Origin: Christiangramia forsetii KT0803
GTDB lineage: Bacteria > Bacteroidota > Bacteroidia > Flavobacteriales > Flavobacteriaceae
DNA: 64,000 nucleotides
Assembly (NCBI RefSeq): GCF_000060345.1
Contig: NC_008571.1
Coordinates: forward strand, 744,001 to 808,000
Direction: 5' to 3'
Under the pieces are notes generated by a model. It made no database searches, had not been told where the DNA came from, and saw only the letters and a list, made by a program, of their open reading frames with translations. Shown in pieces: positions 55,132 to 64,000 of this stretch (within the stretch, counting starts at the first letter, position 1; each line of letters starts with the position of its first letter). The translations under genes and the position numbers were made by a program.

Positions 55132-57564
55132 TTATTCTGTTCTTAAACTTTTTACTGGATTGGCTAGTGCCGCTTTGATACTTTGATAGCTTACTGTTAT
55201 TATAGCAACGGTTATGACTAATAATGCTGAAAAGACCATTATTTCCCAACCAATCTGTATGCGATATGAAAAATCTTGCAACCAGATATTCATAAAATAC
55301 CAGCCAATTGGCAATGCAATTAAAGTAGCTACGGTTACCAGTTTTAGAAAGTCCGTGGTCAACCCAATAGTAATCTGACCCACACTGGCTCCTAAAACCT
55401 TACGGACTCCTATTTCTTTGGTTCTATTTTGGGCATTAAATGCTGCCAGACCAAAAAGGCCAAGACAGGCGATAAAAATGGATAAGCTTGTAAAAACCAT
55501 AAAGATACTACCCAGACGACGCTCCTCTTTGTAGGAGGCTTCAAATGCGTCATCCATAAAACGATAATTGAAAGGCTGGCCAGGAGCTCTCTTTTCCCAA
55601 ATGCTTTCTATGCTAGCAATAACACTTGCAAAATCATCTGTTTTCAACTTAATGGCCATAGATCCTGTAGATTTGTCCATGAATAGTCCCAGTGCACCTA
55701 CATTTTCTCGCAAGGATTCAAAATGAAAGTCGCTAATAACGCCTATGACATGAAAAAATTCAGGATTTTCACGTTCAACTTCCTGGGTGATTCTTTTACC
55801 AATAGCATCCTTTGCACTAAGACCTAGAGGAACTAGTGCCGATTCATTGATAATGACGGCGGTAGAATCTGCAGCAGATTGATTGTTGAAATCGCGACCG
55901 GCAATCAACTGCAGATTTAGCGTATTCAAATAATCGTCATCTACATCCCATGTCTGCATCTGGATGGCATATTGCTGATCCATGGCAGTTTCCTTAAAAA
56001 AGGTACTGTTAGATCGCACAGATGGAGTAGGCATGAAACTACTCACTGTAGCGCTTTTGACGGCGCTCAAATTTAGAATATCCTGTTTTAAAATATCAAG
56101 CTGCTGTCCAGCGGCATACGTGTCATTGATTACCAAAACCTGTTCTTTGTCAAAACCAAGATCCTTGTTTTGTATAAACTCTAATTGCTGAAAAACCACC
56201 AAGGTTCCAACAATCAGAAATACTGCAACCCCAAACTGAAATATAACGAGCATGCTTCTAATATTCCACTTGCTACCTTTCTTTAGTCCATTCCCCTTAA
56301 GTGTATCCACCGGAATAAATCTGGATATGACAAAGGCTGGATAACTCCCGGAAAAAAGTCCTAGCAGTATCGTGATGAATAAAATCGTAACATAGAACAA
56401 AGGTTCTGTAAAAGGGATACTAATACTCCTGCCAGCCAGATCATTGAAAAAAGGTAATGCAATAAATGCTATTATTATGGCTAGAATCATTGAAGTAAAA
56501 GTAACTAGTCCGGATTCTGTTAGGAATTGCACTATTAACTGAAGCCTATTGGATCCAAGTGTCTTGCGTATTCCTACTTCTTTGGATCTTTTTAGGGAAT
56601 GCGCAGTGGATAGATTCATGAAATTCACGCATGCCAGAAAAATAAGGAAGAGCCCAATGAATGATAGAATATATACGTTTTGGATCGTTCCTTTCGTACC
56701 CATTTCATTTTGATTTTCAGAATAAAGATGAATATCCGTCAATGCTATGGTGTGATACCTGATGTAATTTCCAGATGCAGCAAAAGATTCTTTGGTCATA
56801 CCTGGAAAGGTTTTTTGAGCCCAGGGGAGCACATACTTTTCTAACAACCCATCTAGTTGTAGCTGAAAATTATCGAGACGGGTCTCTGGTGATAGCTTAA
56901 CAAAGGTGTAGTAATTGTGACTACCCCAAATATTTTCCCGAGAGGCTACATTTCCAGCCATTGCCATAAATATGCTGTAATCCTTTAGAAAGGAGTTATC
57001 AGGAAGATCCTCCATTACACCAGTAACTATATAGGTCTCTTCATTATTCACTAAAACACTCTTTCCAACAACATCTACACTACCAAAATGATTTTCTGCA
57101 GCTGTTCTGGTCATAACCAGCGTATTGGTTTCTTTCAACGCCGATTCTTCATCGCCATGAATAAGTTCAAGCCCGAACATGCTGAAAAAGGTAGAATCCA
57201 CATAGGTCGTCGAAAGCTCTTTAATATTGGTGGTTTTATCTCTGCTTCTAAAGAGATTACTCCCTAGACTTCTAAACCGAACAGTATTTTCAACCTCCGG
57301 AAAATCTTTTTCTAAGGTTGCAGCCATTGGTGGTGATGTTTCACCGCTTTTCATCTCTGCACCACCAAATTTAATTTCCATATCTATCCTGTAAATACGG
57401 TCTGCATCTGCGAACATGTTGTCATAATGCAGCTCTTCATAAATGTAGAGCGCAATTAACAAACTACCAGCCATGCCTATGGCAAGCCCTAATGTATTAA
57501 TTAGGGTAAAAAAGGATTGCTTTTTTAGACTTCTAAACGCAATTTTAAAATAATTCCTAAACAT
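55132..57564 (-). CDS. MacB/FtsX-type ABC permease (paralog 5)
   Basis: The 810-residue product begins MFRNYFKIAFRSLKKQSFFT and ends NPVKSLRTE. The FtsX phrases are KEVGIRKTLGSNRLQLIVQF and KEIGVRKVLGASVGQITIGL. It is the first permease after the ATPase gene, so it is the likeliest partner of that ATPase. Between them, 48 bases include the palindrome at 57580-57597. Confidence 0.92.
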   Translation of the reverse strand: MFRNYFKIAFRSLKKQSFFTLINTLGLAIGMAGSLLIALYIYEELHYDNMFADADRIYRIDMEIKFGGAEMKSGETSPPMAATLEKDFPEVENTVRFRSLGSNLFRSRDKTTNIKELSTTYVDSTFFSMFGLELIHGDEESALKETNTLVMTRTAAENHFGSVDVVGKSVLVNNEETYIVTGVMEDLPDNSFLKDYSIFMAMAGNVASRENIWGSHNYYTFVKLSPETRLDNFQLQLDGLLEKYVLPWAQKTFPGMTKESFAASGNYIRYHTIALTDIHLYSENQNEMGTKGTIQNVYILSFIGLFLIFLACVNFMNLSTAHSLKRSKEVGIRKTLGSNRLQLIVQFLTESGLVTFTSMILAIIIAFIALPFFNDLAGRSISIPFTEPLFYVTILFITILLGLFSGSYPAFVISRFIPVDTLKGNGLKKGSKWNIRSMLVIFQFGVAVFLIVGTLVVFQQLEFIQNKDLGFDKEQVLVINDTYAAGQQLDILKQDILNLSAVKSATVSSFMPTPSVRSNSTFFKETAMDQQYAIQMQTWDVDDDYLNTLNLQLIAGRDFNNQSAADSTAVIINESALVPLGLSAKDAIGKRITQEVERENPEFFHVIGVISDFHFESLRENVGALGLFMDKSTGSMAIKLKTDDFASVIASIESIWEKRAPGQPFNYRFMDDAFEASYKEERRLGSIFMVFTSLSIFIACLGLFGLAAFNAQNRTKEIGVRKVLGASVGQITIGLTTDFLKLVTVATLIALPIGWYFMNIWLQDFSYRIQIGWEIMVFSALLVITVAIITVSYQSIKAALANPVKSLRTE

Positions 57565-57579
57565 GACTTTCGTTTTTTG

Positions 57580-57597
57580 TCCCGATAGCTATCGGGA
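57580..57597. repeat. Perfect 18-bp palindrome
   Basis: TCCCGATAGCTATCGGGA is a perfect palindrome between the ATPase stop and the next permease start. The motif CCCGATAGCTATCGGG is, as I recall, frequent in Flavobacteriia genomes. It may form a small hairpin in the mRNA or be a dispersed DNA element. Confidence 0.65.
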
Positions 57598-57612
57598 GAT
57601 GAATGACCCTTC

Positions 57613-58302
57613 TTAACTTTTAAATTCGGCAAGCAGATTCTCTGTCACTTTCTGTCCGTCCAGCATCCTGATGATTCGATGGCTGAATTTTGCGTCGTGT
57701 TCACTGTGGGTAACCATGATGATGGTGGTTCCCGCTTCGTTGAGTTCGGTTAAAAGATCCATAACTTCATTTCCGTTACTGCTATCCAGATTTCCGGTTG
57801 GCTCATCGGCTAATATGAGTTTAGGATTATTAACAACTGCCCGTGCGACTGCGACACGCTGCTGTTGCCCTCCCGATAATTGCTGCGGAAAGTGTTTTCT
57901 TCTATGCATGATCTGCATTTTTTCTAATACTTCATGAACTCGTTCTTTTCTTTCTGCTGGTTTTACCCCGGTATAGATTAATGGTAGCTCTACATTTTCA
58001 AAAACACTAAGTTCATCGATGAGGTTAAAACTCTGAAAAACGAAACCGATATTATGTTTTCTCAATTTTGCTCTCTGGCGTTCATTATAACCTGCAACCT
58101 CGGTTCCGTTAAAGAGGTAACTTCCACCATCAGGATCATCAAGTAACCCCAGGATATTTAGTAAGGTAGATTTTCCGCAGCCCGAAGGCCCCATGATGGC
58201 GGCAAATTCGCCTTCTTTTACTTCAAAAGAAAGTTTGTTAAGCGCGATGGTTTGTACCTCTTCCGTCTTATAATATTTTTCCAGGTTGGTGATTTTTATC
58301 AT
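57613..58302 (-). CDS. ABC transporter ATP-binding protein (MacB/LolD type), second copy
   Basis: The preferred start at 58302 (MIKITNLEKYYKTEEVQTIA) gives 229 residues; a frame extending to 58410 adds 36 residues of non-family sequence. Walker A is GPSGCGKST, the Q-loop FVFQSFNLIDEL, signature LSGGQQQRVAVARA, Walker B LILADEPTGNLDS, and the switch histidine is in VTHSEHD. All are intact. It lies between the membrane fusion protein gene (135-base gap) and the permease array. Confidence 0.94.
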   Translation of the reverse strand: MIKITNLEKYYKTEEVQTIALNKLSFEVKEGEFAAIMGPSGCGKSTLLNILGLLDDPDGGSYLFNGTEVAGYNERQRAKLRKHNIGFVFQSFNLIDELSVFENVELPLIYTGVKPAERKERVHEVLEKMQIMHRRKHFPQQLSGGQQQRVAVARAVVNNPKLILADEPTGNLDSSNGNEVMDLLTELNEAGTTIIMVTHSEHDAKFSHRIIRMLDGQKVTENLLAEFKS

Positions 58303-58437
58303 CTTTTGTAAGTATTTAGTTTTTTCAATTTTGTCACTGCGAGTTTTACTTTTTCGTAAAACGTGGCAGTCTTTATATATTTTAATCCTTCCCAGAGAAG
58401 GTGTCCGCAACAGCGGTCGGAAGGGTCGGGGAGGTGC

Positions 58438-59688
58438 TCAATTCAAAACCAACTCCTCAATATCCCCAAAATTGGAATAGCTTGATGTAATTACTTGCTC
58501 TCCAGGTTTAATTCCTTCTAAGACCTCATAATATTCGGTATTCTGACTTCCTAAACGAATAGGTGTTTTATAGGCAGTTTCACCATCTTCAGAAACTTTA
58601 AATATCCAGTTTCCGCCGGTTTGCTGAAAAAAACCTCCTTTAGAAACTAAGACTGCTTCTTTTTCCTGGCTCAAAGCCAGTTTGATTTGAAGGCTCTGCC
58701 CTCGACGAATATTTTCGGGCACCCCTTCTACAAAATGCATATCTACCTGGAATCGTCCATTAGAAACCTGGGTATACACTTTTTTAATTTCCAATTCATA
58801 TTCCTCACCATTAAAACTAAAAGCGCCACGTTGCCCGTTAAAAATTCTTGATATATAATGTTCATCAATTTCTGCTCTCACCTTATAACCACTGATCACA
58901 TCAATTTGTCCCAAACGTTCCCCTTTCTGCTTGGATTGTCCAATTTCAGCATCCAGTGCGGTAAGCTGCCCATCTACCGGCGCTTTTACCACAAGATCAC
59001 CCACTTTTCTACGCATTAATTCCAATGCTTTCCTGGTACGCTCATAAGATTCACGAGCTTGCTGTGTTTCCTGCTTACTGGAAAGAGAATCCTGTTCCAA
59101 TACTTCTCTTGCCAGCTGATGTTTTTCTTGCTGATAATTATAATTATTCTCAGATTCCATATAATCCTGTCTCCCAACGGCACCTTTCTCGTAAAGCTTT
59201 TTGTTCAGTTCGTATTTACGTCTGGCTTCAATAAGATTATTCTCAACGTCTGTAAAATTGTTCCTTTTATTAATCGTATTCTGTCTCGCAGCATTCTGTG
59301 AAATCTGCATCTGAGTTAGCAGATTATAAACCTGGGTTTCCTGATTTACCAGGCTCAATTCAAGATCTGTATTAGATAATCTTATAATAGGCTCTCCCTT
59401 TTTCATCATGGTACCATCTTCGACAAACTTCTCTTCAACTCGCCCTCCTTCCATCGCATCCAGATAAATAGTTTTTATAGGTAATACCACCCCGTTGACC
59501 GGAATATTCTCCTGAAAATTGCCATTTTTGACCTCACTTATGGTAATCCGTTCTTTTTCAACATTCAACTTGGAGTTCCCGGTAGAGGAAAGGATTACAA
59601 ATAGTATAAGTGCGATAATAAGCACAGAACCGGCGATGATTGCGATTTTTTTAGGAGTAAAGCGTTTCTTTTTAAGAGGTATATCCAT
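58438..59688 (-). CDS. Membrane fusion protein (HlyD/MacA type)
   Basis: The 416-residue product has one N-terminal membrane helix (about 14-36), a biotinyl-lipoyl-like domain (INGVVLPIKTIYLDAMEGG replaced here as VNGVVLPIKTIYLDAMEGG), a long alpha-helical hairpin with coiled-coil character (about 115-225), and the returning lipoyl half (VVKAPVDGQLTALDAEIGQS) with a beta-barrel. It links inner membrane permease to the TolC-like channel. It is the promoter-proximal gene of the leftward operon; 96 bases upstream of its start lies the candidate activator palindrome. Confidence 0.92.
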   Translation of the reverse strand: MDIPLKKKRFTPKKIAIIAGSVLIIALILFVILSSTGNSKLNVEKERITISEVKNGNFQENIPVNGVVLPIKTIYLDAMEGGRVEEKFVEDGTMMKKGEPIIRLSNTDLELSLVNQETQVYNLLTQMQISQNAARQNTINKRNNFTDVENNLIEARRKYELNKKLYEKGAVGRQDYMESENNYNYQQEKHQLAREVLEQDSLSSKQETQQARESYERTRKALELMRRKVGDLVVKAPVDGQLTALDAEIGQSKQKGERLGQIDVISGYKVRAEIDEHYISRIFNGQRGAFSFNGEEYELEIKKVYTQVSNGRFQVDMHFVEGVPENIRRGQSLQIKLALSQEKEAVLVSKGGFFQQTGGNWIFKVSEDGETAYKTPIRLGSQNTEYYEVLEGIKPGEQVITSSYSNFGDIEELVLN

Positions 59689-59783
59689 AAATAATATTGT
59701 TTCCGCTTATAGTACTATCAATATAATGCCGGAAATGCAAATCATTGATATTCAATAATTTAAATATTTTGGTTGATTTAAAA

Positions 59784-59801
59784 GTGTTCGTTTTCGGACA
59801 C
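59784..59801. promoter_or_regulatory. Candidate activator-binding palindrome between export operon and two-component genes
   Basis: GTGTTCG-TTTT-CGGACAC is an inverted repeat with one mismatch. It lies 96 bases before the membrane fusion protein start and 92 bases before the response regulator start, a suitable distance for an enhancer-type site of a sigma-54 activator. I could not find a convincing -24/-12 element. Confidence 0.6.
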
Positions 59802-59892
59802 TAGCTGTTCGCTTGTAATACACTATTATCGTTACAAATATTTCTGCTTTTGAAATTCAGAAGAGGCACTAATAAATTGTAATATTGTGTCT

Positions 59893-61239
59893 ATGCAGCT
59901 CAAAGATGCTAAAATACTGGTTATAGATGACGATGCAGATGTGCTAACTGCGCTACGTTTGCTGCTGAAACCTTTTGTTACTGAAATTACTATAGAAAAG
60001 AATCCCGAGAATTTAAACTCTCTGCTATCCGGGAATAAATTTGACGTTATAATTTTAGACATGAACTTCAACGGACTGGTGAATACCGGGAATGAAGGGA
60101 TTTTCTGGCTGAATAAGGTCAAGGAGACGGCACCTGAAACCGATGTGATTTTAATCACCGCTTATGGTGATATCGATCTGGCAATAAGGTCTTTAAAAGA
60201 AGGAGCTTCTGATTTTATCGTAAAACCGTGGCAGAATCAAAAGGTGATAGAATCGATTAAGGACATGCTCCAGAATCGTAAAAAACAGGGCTCGAAATCT
60301 ATAAAACCCAGTGTAGCAGGAACAAAAATAATAGGGGAGAGTGAAGAGCTTCAGCAGGTTTTTGCTAAAGTGAAAAAGGTATCGCCTACAGATGCCAATA
60401 TCCTTATTCTTGGAGAAAACGGTACTGGGAAAGATTTGATTGCAAAAGCGATCCACGAGAATTCTCAGCGTAAGTCGAAAGCTTTTGTGAAGGTGGATGT
60501 AGGAGCCCTGACTTCTACTTTATTTGAAAGTGAATTATTTGGATATAAGAAAGGCGCTTTTACCGATGCTCGTGAAGATCGTATGGGAAGGTTTGAGGCT
60601 GCGCAGGGCGGCACGCTATTCCTGGATGAAATTGGAAATATCAGTCTAAGACAGCAGGCTCGATTATTAACAGTGCTTCAGAATAGGCATATTACTCCAC
60701 TTGGTTCCAATGAGGTGATTCCAATCGATATTCGGTTGATTTGTGCGACCAATCTTGATATTTCAGAACTTTCAGATGAATCAAAATTCAGAAAAGACCT
60801 TATTTATAGAATAAACACGGTAGATCTTACCATGCCTCCGTTGCGGGTGCGTGGAACCGATATCACCTTATTAACAAAGCATTTTTTGGATTTTTATTCT
60901 GAAAAATATTCCAAAGGCCCATTTAAACTAGATCCCTCTTTTCTTAAAAAGCTCAAAAATCATAGTTTCCCCGGGAATGTTAGAGAATTGCAATTTGTTA
61001 TCGAACGAACGGTAATTATGGCTGATAGCACCTTGCTTAAAGAAACGGACCTTTCTTTTTCAGCAATTGAAAATAACTCAATTTCTACGGAAATTGATGA
61101 TATGCGCCTGGAAACAGTAGAGAAAAACACCATTTTAAAAGTGATCGATAAGAATAAGGGAAATATATCCAAATCTGCCAAAGAACTGGGAATTACGAGG
61201 GCAGCATTATACCGTAGATTAGAGAAATATGATCTTTAA
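59893..61239 (+). CDS. Sigma-54 dependent response regulator (NtrC type)
   Basis: The 448-residue product has a receiver domain (about 1-125) with the acidic pair in VIDDDADV and the phospho-acceptor Asp in VIILDMNF, an AAA+ domain with Walker A GENGTGKD and a GAFT loop reading GAFTDA, and a C-terminal Fis-type HTH (GNISKSAKELGITRAALYRRL). GAFTDA differs from the standard GAFTGA in position five. The ATG at 59893 is preferred to a GTG six bases earlier. It is divergent from the export operon and overlaps the kinase gene by 11 bases, so it probably activates the export genes. Confidence 0.93.
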   Translation: MQLKDAKILVIDDDADVLTALRLLLKPFVTEITIEKNPENLNSLLSGNKFDVIILDMNFNGLVNTGNEGIFWLNKVKETAPETDVILITAYGDIDLAIRSLKEGASDFIVKPWQNQKVIESIKDMLQNRKKQGSKSIKPSVAGTKIIGESEELQQVFAKVKKVSPTDANILILGENGTGKDLIAKAIHENSQRKSKAFVKVDVGALTSTLFESELFGYKKGAFTDAREDRMGRFEAAQGGTLFLDEIGNISLRQQARLLTVLQNRHITPLGSNEVIPIDIRLICATNLDISELSDESKFRKDLIYRINTVDLTMPPLRVRGTDITLLTKHFLDFYSEKYSKGPFKLDPSFLKKLKNHSFPGNVRELQFVIERTVIMADSTLLKETDLSFSAIENNSISTEIDDMRLETVEKNTILKVIDKNKGNISKSAKELGITRAALYRRLEKYDL

Positions 61240-62572
61240 AAGCTATCATGGTGGTATCCTAATCAGGATTTTGATCTTGATGCTAGCCTTAACCGGACTG
61301 GTATTTAGCATCCTCAAAAGCTTTTTTATCGCAGTGGGGATTTTTCTATTTCTTGTTATCATTCTGATCTATGAATTCTTTCGGTTTCTAAGCCGACGAT
61401 TTGAAGTAATGGACGACTTTTTCGAATCGGTTAAATACAGGGATTTTTCTCGTAGATATCTGGAAGAAAATAAATCTAATGATATTAGGCGTCTTTATGC
61501 CGGGTTTAATACTGTGAACCGCACGGTAAGAGAAATGAATTCTGAGAAGGAAACCCAGTATCTTTACCTTCAGAAGATACTGGAACTGGTAGATATTGGG
61601 ATTCTGGCCTATGAAATTGAAAGCGGAAAAGTGCTTTGGGCAAACGAATCTTTTCAAAATACATTAGATTTTTCGTCATTTAAAAACATCAAATTTGTCA
61701 TTAGCAGGAATCCGGAAGTTTATCATTTACTTTTTGACACTACGTATTCAAAACCCACCGCTGTAGATATTAAAGTTCATAAGGAAAATAGCAAGGTCTT
61801 GCTTTCCAACAGTGTTTTTCAGATAGAGAACAAAAGCTTCAAACTCATTGTGCTTCATAATATTGAAGATACCCTGAATAAAACAGAAGCTGATGCCTGG
61901 AAAAAATTGTTGAGCGTAATGACCCATGAAATTATGAATTCCATTGCGCCGATTTCTTCACTCGCCAATACCTTAAAATTTCAGGTGAAAATGCATCAGG
62001 AGAATCCACAAGAAAATCAGCTTGAAATTGAAGATCTTGACGCCGGTCTTTCTAGTATCGAAACAAGGAGTGAAGGCTTGTTGAAATTTGCCAAAACCTA
62101 TCGTAGTCTGAATAAAGTCACTAATTTGAACCTGGAACTGGTACTCTTAAAAGATCTGTTCAGCAATATAAAACACCTCATGCAACCACTTCTCAATGGT
62201 AAAAACGCTGAACTGAGTTTCTATTTACAAAATGAAGAACTGGAAGTTGAAATTGATTCTTACCTGATGGAACAGGTGCTGATAAATCTTATTTTAAATG
62301 CTGTAGAATCTTGCGAAGATAATACACGTGCGAAGGTTCAAATTTCAGCAGAAAAAAAACTGGACGGTAGAATATTTATAAGGGTATCTGATAATGGAAC
62401 AGGTATTCCCGAGGAAATTATGGAAGATATTTTTGTGCCATTTTACACCACAAAAAAGGAGGGAAGCGGGATAGGATTGAGTTTATCTAAGCAAATTATG
62501 ACGCTGCATGGTGGAAAGATTCAGGTTAATAACAACTTAGAAGGAGGCACCATTATAAGCCTGAATTTTTAG
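61229..62572 (+). CDS. Sensor histidine kinase
   Basis: The 447-residue product has two N-terminal membrane helices (about 10-48) with almost no periplasmic loop, a HAMP/PAS-like middle region (about 50-215), the phospho-acceptor histidine in SVMTHEIMNSIAP near 232, the N-box in LINLILNAVES, and the ATP-lid phrases VSDNGTGIPEEI and GSGIGLSLSKQI. The short outer loop suggests it senses a membrane or cytoplasmic signal, such as envelope stress. It is the partner of the regulator whose gene it overlaps. Confidence 0.93.
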   Translation: MIFKSYHGGILIRILILMLALTGLVFSILKSFFIAVGIFLFLVIILIYEFFRFLSRRFEVMDDFFESVKYRDFSRRYLEENKSNDIRRLYAGFNTVNRTVREMNSEKETQYLYLQKILELVDIGILAYEIESGKVLWANESFQNTLDFSSFKNIKFVISRNPEVYHLLFDTTYSKPTAVDIKVHKENSKVLLSNSVFQIENKSFKLIVLHNIEDTLNKTEADAWKKLLSVMTHEIMNSIAPISSLANTLKFQVKMHQENPQENQLEIEDLDAGLSSIETRSEGLLKFAKTYRSLNKVTNLNLELVLLKDLFSNIKHLMQPLLNGKNAELSFYLQNEELEVEIDSYLMEQVLINLILNAVESCEDNTRAKVQISAEKKLDGRIFIRVSDNGTGIPEEIMEDIFVPFYTTKKEGSGIGLSLSKQIMTLHGGKIQVNNNLEGGTIISLNF

Positions 62573-62726
62573 TTTGAATGCTCTTTCTCAATAATGCTAA
62601 AAGGAACTTGTATAGTGTAGATTTTATTTTATTTGTTTCGCAGAGTCCTTGATGTCCTAATTATCAAATCAAGATTTTTGGTATAAACACGATATTTTAA
62701 GATAGCTGAGATCGATAGAAAAAGAC

Positions 62727-63473
62727 TTACTCTTCCCAGTTTTTAAGTCGGTCAAGGTATAAGTAAGATTCTACAAATTTTCTATGTTCAGCACTGGTCA
62801 TTATCTCCACTAAGTTTAATGCTGAGATGTAACTCGCTAAATTTCCATTTGACGACAGGAATTTTCCATCTTTCACGTAGGTCACTAAACTATCGTTTTG
62901 AACTTTCAATTCTGGATACGTCTTTTGAAGTTCTTCTCCACCACCTATCCAGGTCACAATTTTATGACCATCTGCAATCCCAGATTTTCCAATTAATTGC
63001 GCGCCTGCACAATTGCTTACGGTATATTTAGTTTCTTTATTCTTTTCTCTAATAAAATTGATGATATTATCATTATGTACCTGAGCATACATGTCATAGG
63101 CACTTGGAACGAAAAGGGCTTCTAATTCCGGACAATTTTCAAAGGTGTAATCAGGTACAATTTTTATTCCTTCTTCAGTTATTATGGGATTTTCCGTTTC
63201 GGCAATGGTAATCACATTAAAAATTTGTTTTTCATCTTCTGTCGGTTTTGCGAATACATCAGAGGTAGCTATCACTTCACTTTGTAGAACTCCATTATAC
63301 ATTAAAAGACCAATGGTGGGTAATTCTTTTTTGAACGGTTTTAAATGCTTTGTCAGCGTATCAGATTTAATTTCTTTTTCGCGATTATTTTGATTTTCAG
63401 GTTTTGATTTATCTGTTTTACAACCTATTAAGGTTATAAAAACCATAATTATAGTAAAACCTATATTTCTCAT
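62727..63473 (-). CDS. DJ-1/PfpI-family lipoprotein
   Basis: The 248-residue product has a lipoprotein signal (FITLIGC) and, from about residue 50, a DJ-1/PfpI domain. The nucleophile elbow reads SNCAGAQLIGKSGIADG, where the cysteine is the conserved nucleophile, and DVFAKP and VPDYTFENCPELEALFVP match other strands of the fold. The family includes amidases, glyoxalases and AraC-linked sensors; exported members are uncommon. No partner is visible. Confidence 0.82.
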   Translation of the reverse strand: MRNIGFTIIMVFITLIGCKTDKSKPENQNNREKEIKSDTLTKHLKPFKKELPTIGLLMYNGVLQSEVIATSDVFAKPTEDEKQIFNVITIAETENPIITEEGIKIVPDYTFENCPELEALFVPSAYDMYAQVHNDNIINFIREKNKETKYTVSNCAGAQLIGKSGIADGHKIVTWIGGGEELQKTYPELKVQNDSLVTYVKDGKFLSSNGNLASYISALNLVEIMTSAEHRKFVESYLYLDRLKNWEE

Positions 63474-63663
63474 TTTTCCAATTTTTTAATGAATATGAAT
63501 TTTTCAGCTTGCAGGTGACTCTTTATATCAAATATACTTTTTTAATAGAAGGTTTCAGAATAGATCGGGGTTATAGTGGGAGATTTTTGTATAAGGATAA
63601 ATGAAAAAATTTGAAAAATTCTTAGTATCAATTGTATGAAAATGGGTTAGAGGAGCTCATTTA

Positions 63664-64000
63664 TTATTCTGTTCTTCTAATCTGACTATGGATAAATGGT
63701 ATTTTGGGAGCGAAAAAATATCCAACCAAACTTGCAAATAGAATAGGGATGAAATAATCAAAACCAGTAAGTGTGGCAAGTAAAATGGTTGTACTCATAG
63801 GAGTCCTGGTAACACAGGAATTAATAGCAGCCATAGACGCCACAATAGCCAAAGATAAATTGGTTTCAGGAAAAAGATTATTTATAATTAACCCTAAAGT
63901 GGCACCGACGAAAAATAAGGGTATGATAAAGCCACCTCTCCATCCTGATGTTACTGTAACTGCGATTGCCAAAATTTTGAACATTAGAATTGCAAATAGC
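63664..64000 (-). CDS. ClC-type chloride channel or transporter, C-terminal part cut by the right window edge
   Basis: The minus-strand frame is open to base 64000, so the start lies outside. Visible is the membrane core phrase GWRGGFIIPLFFVGATLG, the ClC filter-type GxxGGxxxPxxxxGAxxG, followed by further helices (AIVASMAAINSCVTRTPMST) and a short cytoplasmic tail. CBS domains are absent, as in the short bacterial forms. It exchanges or conducts chloride or related anions such as fluoride. Confidence 0.88.
   Translation of the reverse strand, partial: LFAILMFKILAIAVTVTSGWRGGFIIPLFFVGATLGLIINNLFPETNLSLAIVASMAAINSCVTRTPMSTTILLATLTGFDYFIPILFASLVGYFFAPKIPFIHSQIRRTE

Noticed and set aside
59689-59892. 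A sigma-54 -24/-12 promoter for the export operon
   Set aside because: The best candidate (TTTGCATTTCCGGCA on the minus strand) has the wrong spacing and lacks the GG dinucleotide.
59832-60158. A 108-codon leftward frame over the response regulator
   Set aside because: Antisense shadow of the receiver domain; the rightward protein has full motif support.

Overview
The window comes from a low-GC marine-type member of the Bacteroidetes, most likely family Flavobacteriaceae and Gramella/Christiangramia-like. The evidence is a SusC/SusD pair, Bacteroidetes -7 boxes (TAnnTTTG) in front of genes, a NUDIX-type arabinose regulator, tandem 800-residue MacB/FtsX permeases, and intergenic repeats of the TTCGACTnCGCTCA type. 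Genus level is inference. No tRNA, rRNA or CRISPR array was seen.

Region 1 (1-14.3 kb) is an accessory, defence-type island. It opens with the C-terminal half of a tyrosine recombinase cut by the window edge. A nucleotidyltransferase-HEPN-like protein and a divergent XRE regulator follow, then about 1 kb of hairpin-rich non-coding DNA. Next comes one long leftward gene run: AbiEi/AbiEii-type toxin-antitoxin, HsdR, HsdS, an ABC-type ATPase resembling PrrC/RloC anticodon nucleases, HsdM and a small unknown protein. The region ends with a lone low-molecular-weight phosphatase-like gene, a terminator, a broken ssb gene, and a decayed repeat block that is also present near 3 kb.

Region 2 (14.3-40.4 kb) is a complete L-arabinan/L-arabinose utilisation locus. 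A NUDIX-fold AraR-like regulator is divergent from susC-susD. Downstream are GH51, four GH43 enzymes, a GH127/GH146 beta-L-arabinofuranosidase, then araB, araD, araA, an aldose 1-epimerase, a sodium/sugar symporter, a small transaldolase, split transketolase and GH97. Three copies of one 23-bp inverted repeat (about ATAAGTGTT-N5-AACACTTAT) sit before araR, susC and araB and are proposed here as AraR operators. Together the genes encode surface capture, endo- and exo-cleavage, uptake, isomerisation and phosphorylation to xylulose-5-phosphate, and entry to the pentose phosphate pathway. Two decayed glycosidase 3' ends (GH43-like and GH51-like) flank the last GH43 gene.

Region 3 (40.5-42.4 kb) holds a TPR lipoprotein and an unknown protein.

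Region 4 (42.4-62.6 kb) is a large export system: TolC-like channel, ABC ATPase, MacB-like permease, a DUF2807-type protein, four more paralogous permeases, a second ATPase and a membrane fusion protein, all leftward. Divergent from it is a sigma-54 type response regulator with its histidine kinase. A palindrome between the two units is a good candidate activator site.

Region 5 (62.6-64 kb) carries a DJ-1/PfpI-like lipoprotein and the start-truncated end of a ClC chloride channel gene.
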